Below are positions 6,166-11,506 of a stretch of 11,506 bases of DNA, one piece after another (within the stretch, counting starts at the first letter, position 1; each line of letters begins with the position of its first letter). The notes beneath the pieces are model-generated. The model worked only from the letters and a program-made list of their open reading frames with translations, was not told the origin of the DNA and did no database searches. Made by a program: the position numbers and the translations under genes. This DNA is from Clostridia bacterium (lineage in GTDB: Bacteria > Bacillota > Clostridia > Oscillospirales > UBA644): the NCBI GenBank assembly GCA_014872655.1, contig WHHJ01000056.1, positions 1 through 11,506 on the forward strand, given 5' to 3'.

Positions 6166-6870
6166 ATGCTGAACTTATTTTCAGGAGATTTTTTCTTCTT
6201 GATTCTGCATATTTGCGGCGCAGGAACCTTTCCACATCCATTAAGCGCTGCAAAAGAGGCCGAGTATATTGAGAAGATGCGCCAGGGTGATGAAAACGCG
6301 AGGAATTTGTTGATTGAACACAATTTGCGGCTGGTTGCGCATATTGTAAAGAAGTATTATTCGAATCCGGATGAACAGGATGATTTAATTTCAATCGGGA
6401 CGATCGGGTTGATTAAAGCCGTAGATAGTTTTAAATCAGATAAAAAAACAAAGTTGGCAACCTATGCTGCAAAATGTATTGATAACGAAATTTTAATGCA
6501 TTTCCGAGCTCAGAAAAAGACGGCGAATGATATTTCGATCAATGAGCAAATCGATACGGATAAAGACGGGAACGCATTGTCTCTGATAGATGTAATTGCA
6601 GAGGACGATAAAGTTTTAGACCGAATTTATAACAAGATCAGAACGGAACAATTGATTTGCGCGATTCAGAAAAAACTGGATCCGCGTGAACAGGAGATTA
6701 TTTGTTTGAGATATGGTCTGACGGCTCCGGCAATGACGCAAAAAGAGACCGCACAGAGGTTGGGTATTTCGAGATCTTATGTATCAAGGCTGGAAAAGAA
6801 AGCATTGCGTATTTTGCGTGAAAGCGTAGCGATTTATACAGAATGTCCGGAAGATAAAAAAAATTCATGA
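6166..6870 (+). CDS. sigK: Sporulation sigma factor SigK, made as a pro-protein
   Basis: Sigma-K directs late mother-cell transcription (coat, maturation and mother-cell lysis genes). The 234-residue product aligns closely with known SigK in the conserved block GDENARNLLIEHNLRLVAHI at 41-60, followed by DLISIGTIGLIKAVDSF at 73-89 and KLATYAAKCIDNEILMH at 96-112 (region 2). Region 4 spans about 163-218, with a helix-turn-helix around TQKETAQRLGISRSYVS. LIEHNLRLVAHI and HPLS favour sigma-K over sigma-E. Residues 1 to about 21 are a hydrophobic pro-sequence, matching the substrate type of the SpoIVFB intramembrane protease. The gene is continuous, with no skin-type interrupting element. ATG 6166 has GGGAGG 9 bases upstream. 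A terminator follows 35 bases after the stop, so it ends its own unit. Confidence 0.95.
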   Translation: MLNLFSGDFFFLILHICGAGTFPHPLSAAKEAEYIEKMRQGDENARNLLIEHNLRLVAHIVKKYYSNPDEQDDLISIGTIGLIKAVDSFKSDKKTKLATYAAKCIDNEILMHFRAQKKTANDISINEQIDTDKDGNALSLIDVIAEDDKVLDRIYNKIRTEQLICAIQKKLDPREQEIICLRYGLTAPAMTQKETAQRLGISRSYVSRLEKKALRILRESVAIYTECPEDKKNS

Positions 6871-6905
6871 AAAAAATCTTATCATTGTAGGTGTTGAAGA
6901 AAGAC

Positions 6906-6945
6906 GGAGCAGGAGACGCATCAAAAGCGTTTTCTGCTCCTTTTT
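6906..6945 (+). terminator. Rho-independent terminator after sigK
   Basis: A 14-base arm (6906-6919, starting GGAGCAG) pairs with 6927-6940 (ending CTGCTCC) through Watson-Crick pairs and three G-T wobbles. The loop is seven bases, and TTTTT follows at 6941-6945. It lies 35 bases after the sigK stop. Confidence 0.88.
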
Positions 6946-7017
6946 GAGAATCGGCAAATCGGGAGAAAGGAGAATAAAATTTAAGGTGGGAATGCTGGAT
7001 ATTTTTTGGTAAATGTA

Positions 7018-7046
7018 TTGACTTTTTGTATGACAAGCAGTATAAT
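7018..7046 (+). promoter_or_regulatory. Sigma-A promoter for the alpha/beta hydrolase gene
   Basis: TTGACT (7018-7023) and TATAAT (7041-7046) are separated by exactly 17 bases. The predicted start near 7053 precedes GGAGG at 7065-7069. The promoter's position inside the longer open frame is the main reason for rejecting any start upstream of 7078. Confidence 0.82.
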
Positions 7047-7077
7047 CTGTATAGAAAAAATGACGGAGGGTCGAAAA

Positions 7078-7854
7078 ATGATAGACATAATCAACGAACC
7101 GAAATACCAGGCAAAAGTATCCGAATATAACGGATGCAAAAGAATTGATTTTAAAGTGTTGGATAAGGATTGCATCATGGTGTTGCCCGATAATAAAAAA
7201 GCGGGTACCAAATGGGTTTGGCGTGCCGAATTTTTTGATGCATTTCCTGTTGTCGATATTGATCTGCTGAAGGACGGATGGGCGATTACCTATATTTGTA
7301 TCAGCGATATGTACGGCAATGACGAAGCTATCGAATTGATGCATCAATATCAACAATTTGTTGTAGAAGCCTTTGACTTGGCTCCGAAGCCGGTTATTTT
7401 TGGCTTTAGCCGCGGCGGTTTATATGCTTTTAATTATGCGGCAAAATATCCGGAGTGTGTAGGTTGTTTGTATTTGGATGCTCCGGTTATGGACGTTTTA
7501 TCTTGGCCGGCAGGAAGAGGGAAGAGTTTTGACGGGCAAGGAACTCCCGCAGATTGGGAAATTTGTAAAAAGGTTTTGAATCTGACGGAAGAAAATGCTG
7601 CAGATTACAAAGGCAGTCCTAAGTTCCATATTGCAGAGGTTGCGTCTCACGATATCCCGTTGATTCTGGTTTCGGGAGATGCGGATAAAGCAGCTCCGTT
7701 AGATGAGAACGGACAATTGCTGATCGATCAGTATGAGAAGTTAGGCGGAACCAAATTTAAGGCAATCATTATGCCGGGAAAGGGTCATCATCCGCATAGT
7801 GTAGAAGATCCTAAGCCGGTTTCGGATTTTATTAAAGCAGCTTTTGAAGACTGA
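7078..7854 (+). CDS. Alpha/beta-fold hydrolase, esterase-like
   Basis: This 258-residue protein has the features of an alpha/beta hydrolase: a nucleophile elbow GFSRGG at 109-114 (Ser111), an acid candidate in SGDAD (Asp201 or Asp203), and a histidine in GKGHHPHS (His237 or His238). The segment around 46-60 (WVWRAEFFDAFPVVD) is typical of a subfamily often found next to carbohydrate-active enzymes; its exact substrate is unknown to me. No signal peptide is present, so it should be cytoplasmic. ATG 7078 follows GGAGG with 8 bases between. No clear terminator separates it from the phosphodiesterase gene 55 bases downstream, so the two may be co-transcribed. Its true reaction (acyl esterase, deacetylase or peptidase) cannot be told from the sequence. 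Confidence 0.87.
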   Translation: MIDIINEPKYQAKVSEYNGCKRIDFKVLDKDCIMVLPDNKKAGTKWVWRAEFFDAFPVVDIDLLKDGWAITYICISDMYGNDEAIELMHQYQQFVVEAFDLAPKPVIFGFSRGGLYAFNYAAKYPECVGCLYLDAPVMDVLSWPAGRGKSFDGQGTPADWEICKKVLNLTEENAADYKGSPKFHIAEVASHDIPLILVSGDADKAAPLDENGQLLIDQYEKLGGTKFKAIIMPGKGHHPHSVEDPKPVSDFIKAAFED

Positions 7855-7909
7855 TTGGGTCTGATTAGCAAAAACCCGGGAAGATAAAAGCTTGTAGGGG
7901 GGAAATGAT

Positions 7910-9535
7910 ATGAAAAAGTTTCTCGCTTTCATCTTTTGTATTTGTTTTTGTTTCGGCCTTTTAGGCTCCGGTTTATCGATCTTTGCAGAAGAAAATTATG
8001 CAGATGCTGCTGAAATTTATATTTCGGACGATGGCATGGCGACAGCCCCGATTGTGATGAAAAAGATGGATTCGGCCCAGGATATCGAGGCTTTGGCGGA
8101 AGAAGAGCGGCCAGCTTGTGCTTTGTTTGAGGTTGACCGGAGTATGAATGTGCTGGACCAAAACGGACAGGTAATTGGAACCGCTGAGGATATCTGGAAT
8201 CGTTTTTCGGAAAAAGTCGTTCCGGCTTTTTATGCCGGGAATGCAGAGGAAGGAACTGCGATTACGGATTTTTTATTAGAAAAAAATGCGATAGATGCGC
8301 TGATAGTTTCTTCTGATACAGAGACGTTGAAAGCATCTTATGAGCAGGCTCCGATGATTGGCCGAGTTTGGGACTGCATATTAGAAAATGAGCCGGGCGA
8401 GTTAGACCAGCAACTTCTTTATGATATTCATACCAAAGTAAGTGCATCGCACGCAAAAATTGTTTTGTTGGATGCGGCTTATGCGGTAAAGTCCAACACG
8501 GAGTATCTTCAGCGCTTAGCAGACAGTGTGTGGTTCCGAGCTGATACGGAAACGAACACGGAAATTTGCACTATGATCACTGCGGGCGCAAACGGGATTC
8601 TGGTACAGGACGAAACACAAGCCTATAAGATCTTTTCTTTTTTGGGAAATAATGCTGTAACGCGTAAAATTTTTGTGATCGGACATCGCGGGCTTCCCAG
8701 CAGTGTTCCGGAAAATACAACGGCGGGTGCCGTTGCAGCTGCAAAGGCAGGGGCAACCCATATTGAATGTGATATTCATTTGACGGCAGATGGTTCTGTG
8801 GTAGTTTGTCATAATGACACCACAGGTGCGATGTATAATCAGGATTTAATTATCGAAGAATCGACTTTATCCGATTTAAAATCATTGCAGCTCAAAGAGC
8901 CTACTGTTGGATATGAAGATTGCAGAATGCCTGAGTTTACGGAATACTTAAGCGCATTAAAAAGCACGTCTGCCAATATCTTTATAGAAATTAAAAGTAA
9001 ACAAAATCGTTGCGTTGACGAGGCTGTGAAGATTATTAAACAACTGGGAATGCAGGACCGGGTTTACTTTATTTCTTTCTATTCGGAGCAATTGGCGTAT
9101 CTGCATACGGCATATCCGGAGTTTTCGAGCGGCTATCTTACCGATGTGCCAACAGGAATCGGACCGGAGTCGATTGTAAAGCAATCTTTACTGAGGCTTC
9201 GAAAAGATAATTTTACCTGTAATCCCAGTCAGTCCGGTTGTACAGATATTTTTATGACATACATGGCGGCCCGGGGAATTACGGTTTGGCCGTGGACGGT
9301 AAACAATTTGGATGATTTTATCTCCCTGTTTAATGCAGGGGCATCCGGCATTACAACCGATCATGCCGATTGGGTGAGCGATTTCGTTGCGGATTTATCG
9401 TCTCCGTCTTCGTATGTGTTTGAGTATCGTTCGGGAACGGTCGGAAATATTTCTGTTACCGCAACAACGTACGACGGAACGCAGACACAAGTTGTGCCAA
9501 AAATGAAGATTATCGATGACGGCGGCCTCTATTAA
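7910..9535 (+). CDS. Secreted glycerophosphodiester phosphodiesterase, interrupted near its C-terminus by a frameshift
   Basis: The family hydrolyses glycerophosphodiesters to glycerol-3-phosphate and an alcohol, and may also act on teichoic acids. A signal peptide covers about 1-26 (KKF, hydrophobic core, then IFAEE). Residues 28-245 form an N-terminal domain without clear catalytic residues. The GDPD barrel spans about 254-492. It has HRG (His259, Arg260), ENT (268-270), ECDIH (Glu286, Asp288), the second histidine His301 in CHNDTT, EIK at 360-362 and WPWTVN at 460-465. A beta-rich Ig-like domain begins at about 500 and is cut by a stop at 9533-9535. The remaining domain and a membrane anchor continue in the +1 frame to 9797. 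The start is ATG 7910, with a G-rich AGGGGGG 7 bases upstream. The catalytic domain is complete, so the 541-residue product could be active but unanchored. Confidence 0.9.
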   Translation: MKKFLAFIFCICFCFGLLGSGLSIFAEENYADAAEIYISDDGMATAPIVMKKMDSAQDIEALAEEERPACALFEVDRSMNVLDQNGQVIGTAEDIWNRFSEKVVPAFYAGNAEEGTAITDFLLEKNAIDALIVSSDTETLKASYEQAPMIGRVWDCILENEPGELDQQLLYDIHTKVSASHAKIVLLDAAYAVKSNTEYLQRLADSVWFRADTETNTEICTMITAGANGILVQDETQAYKIFSFLGNNAVTRKIFVIGHRGLPSSVPENTTAGAVAAAKAGATHIECDIHLTADGSVVVCHNDTTGAMYNQDLIIEESTLSDLKSLQLKEPTVGYEDCRMPEFTEYLSALKSTSANIFIEIKSKQNRCVDEAVKIIKQLGMQDRVYFISFYSEQLAYLHTAYPEFSSGYLTDVPTGIGPESIVKQSLLRLRKDNFTCNPSQSGCTDIFMTYMAARGITVWPWTVNNLDDFISLFNAGASGITTDHADWVSDFVADLSSPSSYVFEYRSGTVGNISVTATTYDGTQTQVVPKMKIIDDGGLY

Positions 9536-9797
9536 GATGGATGAATCCGGAAATATCAGTGCGTCTAAGGCCGGAACGGCGACGGTTTTGTTTGAATACT
9601 CACAAAAGTATAAAGAAGAAGGGACGCGGTCCTGCTCTGTCTTTACACAGCCTGTAACGATTGAACTCAAGGCCGATATGTCGTTATGGATTATCGGTGG
9701 GATTGTTGGTGGATGCTTGGTTGTTGCCGCGGTCGTAACCGTCGTTGTTGTGAAGACAAGAAAAAAGAAAACAGATCCGATTGAGCCACAGAAATAA
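9516..9797 (+). pseudogene. C-terminal part of the frameshifted phosphodiesterase (Ig-like domain and membrane anchor)
   Basis: This frame overlaps the end of the upstream ORF and completes its Ig-like domain. The phrase MDESGNISASKAGTATVLFEYS is a typical bacterial Ig-like (Big_2-type) ending. It continues with a hydrophobic segment (SLWIIGGIVGG, then a valine-rich run at about 9681-9755) and a lysine-rich tail, which fit a C-terminal membrane anchor. The ATG at 9516 lacks a ribosome binding site, so independent translation is unlikely. Removing one base in the GGCGGCC tract near 9521-9527 joins the two frames smoothly and predicts a protein of about 627 residues. Confidence 0.75.
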
Positions 9798-9827
9798 TTT
9801 ACTTTTATAAAGTAGATACATTTTAAA

Positions 9828-9863
9828 AAAAGAATGAGAGAGGATGTCCTCTCTCATTCTTTT
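9828..9863. terminator. Bidirectional terminator between the convergent phosphodiesterase and DUF1015 genes
   Basis: A 17-base arm (9828-9844) is perfectly complementary to 9847-9863, starting TCCTCTCTCATTCT. T-runs follow on both strands: plus-strand T's from 9860, and minus-strand T's opposite the A-run at 9824-9830. The stem contains the stop codon of the minus-strand gene (9854-9856), so its RNA hairpin begins inside that coding region. Confidence 0.9.
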
Positions 9864-11149
9864 ATTTTTCGTCCTTCAAGGTAATATCGTTTTTCTTCTG
9901 TGTGTCCCATAGAAAAGGTCTTGCGCGGCAGGGCGCCGTCCACGATTACTGTTTTGAACAATTCGCTTTTTTGCGGGACGGGCAATAAAAATCCAATCGT
10001 ACTTTCCGGATTTTCTGCCACTAATTTGGCTACCGCGTAATCTTCATGGATATAGTCTACGCTTCCACCCATTTTTTTAAGACAGTGATCAATAAATTCT
10101 TGTACGGTTCCTACCGTTAAATTGTGGGCAGGATTTTTTATCGAGACAAAGTGTGTTTGCCCGTCAAGTAATACAGTAAAGCGGTGATCGGTTTCGGTTG
10201 CCGGCAATTTTGTGTCACAAAAAGAAATTTGATCTTTAAAGTAGTGGGTCAGCTCCGACATGATTTCTTCCGGATTTGTTTGAAAAACAACCCGATGAAT
10301 TGGTTCAAATACAAGCCCGGGATCGTGTAGATTGACCAGTTCTACCAGCGCATATCTTGCAGGATGGTTTATCAGATCGGAAGGCGAGTGTTTTTTCTTT
10401 AGATTTTCATAGCAGGTTTTTGCGGTTGCTAAAGAATGGTTTCCGTCTCCTACTGCATAAACAAGTGGAGCTTTGTTGGATAATCCGTATTTTTGTTGAA
10501 GAATTTCAGCAGAAGCCAACTGTTTTAGTGCGGATTGTATCCGCTGTATTTCTCTTTCATCCAACAACTTTCCGTAAATATGGCCGCCGTTTTGCATCAA
10601 ATCAAAATCATAAACTGTTTCGAAATCCTCTTCCCGTTTCTGGATCGGTTCAATCACAGTTTGTTCCGGATCATCGATCAGAACCATAATGTGTGGAAAT
10701 TCCAAAGGTGCGTCCTGCCGGATTTTGACTCGGGGCGGGATTCGTTCTACTATGGTTCCCTCTGTCGCTCGGATTGGGGTTTGCGCTCCGGGTTCAAAGG
10801 AGTAGTCCTCTAAGTCTAATTTCCCGATAATGCCTGTTCTGGTTTTTCCGCTGGAAAAGATCCGTTTTGTATAGATCATTGCATTGGAATATGTATGAAA
10901 GATTCCGGAATCCAAATATTTTTGCATATTGGCATTGATTGCGCAAATCCGTCGGTCAACATCCGGGGTATTTAAATAGATTTCCGGTAATGTCAGGTTG
11001 AGTGTTGATGGTTCATTCGCAACAAAAGTTTGTACCTTGTTCCAATATTCTGGATCTGAAGTAAATTGATCACAGGCGATAACGCTCCATTTTTCTAAAT
11101 CGGTATTTTGCGGTAATAGGATGTCTGCGCTTGAAAAAGTCTGACTCAT
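9854..11149 (-). CDS. DUF1015 family protein
   Basis: This 431-residue protein belongs to the DUF1015 (COG4198) family, which I cannot assign a confident activity. Characteristic segments are PIRATEGTIVERIPPR at 125-140, and YAVGDGNHSLATAK at 231-244, which holds the most conserved motif (GDGNHS). There is no signal peptide or membrane segment, so it is cytoplasmic. The start is the ATG at 11149, with AGGAG 9 bases upstream. A longer frame to 11200 would overlap the upstream fumarase gene. It lies 14 bases downstream of the fumarate hydratase alpha-subunit stop, and its ribosome binding site abuts that stop, so the two are almost certainly one operon. From memory, relatives in other clostridia sit near serine-biosynthesis genes; nothing in this window supports a serine role. 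Confidence 0.9.
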   Translation of the reverse strand: MSQTFSSADILLPQNTDLEKWSVIACDQFTSDPEYWNKVQTFVANEPSTLNLTLPEIYLNTPDVDRRICAINANMQKYLDSGIFHTYSNAMIYTKRIFSSGKTRTGIIGKLDLEDYSFEPGAQTPIRATEGTIVERIPPRVKIRQDAPLEFPHIMVLIDDPEQTVIEPIQKREEDFETVYDFDLMQNGGHIYGKLLDEREIQRIQSALKQLASAEILQQKYGLSNKAPLVYAVGDGNHSLATAKTCYENLKKKHSPSDLINHPARYALVELVNLHDPGLVFEPIHRVVFQTNPEEIMSELTHYFKDQISFCDTKLPATETDHRFTVLLDGQTHFVSIKNPAHNLTVGTVQEFIDHCLKKMGGSVDYIHEDYAVAKLVAENPESTIGFLLPVPQKSELFKTVIVDGALPRKTFSMGHTEEKRYYLEGRKIKE

Positions 11150-11163
11150 AAATAAAGGCTCCT

Positions 11164-11506
11164 TTATAGAATAACTGTAGCGTGGCGGGTAACATGGCAC
11201 CCAATATTAACGGCAACCGGTAATCCTGCAATATGGGTGGGCAACGGTTGAATGTGTACAGCTAATGCCGTTTGCGACCCTCCGAATCCTTGGGCTCCGA
11301 TGCCTGTTTGATTGATTGCTTGCAACATTGTTTGCTCCAACTGTGCATAATAAGGGTCCGGATTTGGCTGGTCCGTATCTCGAATCAACGCTTTTTTAGC
11401 TGCGAGCGCACAGCTCTCAAAGTCGCCGCCGAGACCAACCCCTACAACGATCGGGGGACAGGGGTTACTGCCTGCTTGATCTGCCACAGAGACAACAAAA
11501 TTGATG
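11164..11506 (-). CDS. Class I (iron-sulfur) fumarate hydratase alpha subunit, C-terminal part
   Basis: The last 113 residues of the protein are visible; the 5' part lies beyond the right edge. Hallmarks are VADQAGSNPCPPIVVGVGLGG (seen as VADQAGSNPC, then PPIVVGVG), NPDPYYAQLE, GAQGFGGSQTAL and THIAGLPVAVNIGCH. These match the alpha subunit of two-subunit fumarate or L(+)-tartrate dehydratases, oxygen-sensitive [4Fe-4S] enzymes; the visible cysteines (CPP and GCH) are candidates for cluster binding. Fumarate is the more likely substrate, but tartrate dehydratase cannot be excluded from this fragment. The stop is 14 bases before the DUF1015 start. The beta-subunit gene often follows alpha directly; here it does not. 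Confidence 0.9.
   Translation of the reverse strand, partial: INFVVSVADQAGSNPCPPIVVGVGLGGDFESCALAAKKALIRDTDQPNPDPYYAQLEQTMLQAINQTGIGAQGFGGSQTALAVHIQPLPTHIAGLPVAVNIGCHVTRHATVIL

Noticed and set aside
7069..7075. GGTCGAA, one mismatch from a Spo0A box, next to the hydrolase start
   Set aside because: It lies between the ribosome binding site and the ATG, downstream of the promoter, and is a single imperfect match expected by chance.
7006..7077. N-terminal extension of the alpha/beta hydrolase
   Set aside because: The extended segment covers the TTGACT/TATAAT promoter and the GGAGG site that serves ATG 7078.
6865..7356. A 163-codon minus-strand frame across the sigK-hydrolase intergenic region
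   Set aside because: It runs antisense through the sigK terminator, the hydrolase promoter and the hydrolase start, and is composed of low-complexity residues.
9516..9535. Programmed ribosomal frameshifting in the phosphodiesterase gene
   Set aside because: There is no slippery heptamer, internal Shine-Dalgarno or clear stimulatory hairpin at the overlap; an error or mutation is simpler.
11150..11200. Extended start of the DUF1015 gene
   Set aside because: It would overlap the fumarase coding end and contain the ribosome binding site for ATG 11149; the family homology begins after that ATG.

Overview
The window looks like a chromosomal segment of a low-GC, endospore-forming Firmicute of the class Clostridia. 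It carries two sporulation regulators, spoIIE and sigK, and a cysteine-rich protein of a clostridial type. It also has the ylxM-ffh arrangement typical of Firmicutes, strong GGAGG-type ribosome binding sites, and compact T-tailed terminators. No rRNA, tRNA, CRISPR array, insertion sequence or phage gene was seen.

Layout. 1-330 (minus): the first four codons of ffh, then ylxM, both read leftward from a strong extended -10 promoter at 399-426 with a dyad in its leader. 509-1372 (plus): a single-pass membrane protein of unknown function. 1489-2334 (plus): a 281-residue cysteine-rich protein, possibly spore-associated, closed by a terminator. 2517-4406 (plus): spoIIE behind a sigma-A promoter with 21-bp spacing and Spo0A-box-like sequences. 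4733-5722 (plus): a lipoate-protein ligase with its own promoter. 5723-6165: a gene-poor stretch with one short ORF overlapping the lplA stop and signs of coding decay. 6166-6870 (plus): an uninterrupted sigK that keeps its pro-sequence, then a terminator. 7078-7854 (plus): an alpha/beta hydrolase behind a near-consensus promoter. 7910-9797 (plus): a secreted, membrane-anchored glycerophosphodiester phosphodiesterase split by a frameshift near 9520-9530. 9854-11506 (minus): a DUF1015 gene preceded by the 3' end of a class I fumarate hydratase alpha subunit, facing the phosphodiesterase gene across a bidirectional terminator.

How the genes fit together. SpoIIE is the PP2C-type phosphatase that frees sigma-F in the forespore. 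SigK is the late mother-cell sigma factor that drives coat and maturation genes. The cysteine-rich protein next to spoIIE is a plausible late structural product, but that is inference. The remaining genes are housekeeping or metabolic (protein targeting, lipoate attachment, fumarate hydration, phosphodiester degradation) and mostly sit in separate transcription units. I did not find a convincing new multi-gene system. The items most worth a second look are the spoIIE promoter, the cysteine-rich protein, the two-barrel look of the phosphodiesterase together with its frameshift, the degenerate stretch before sigK, and two unexplained inverted repeats.
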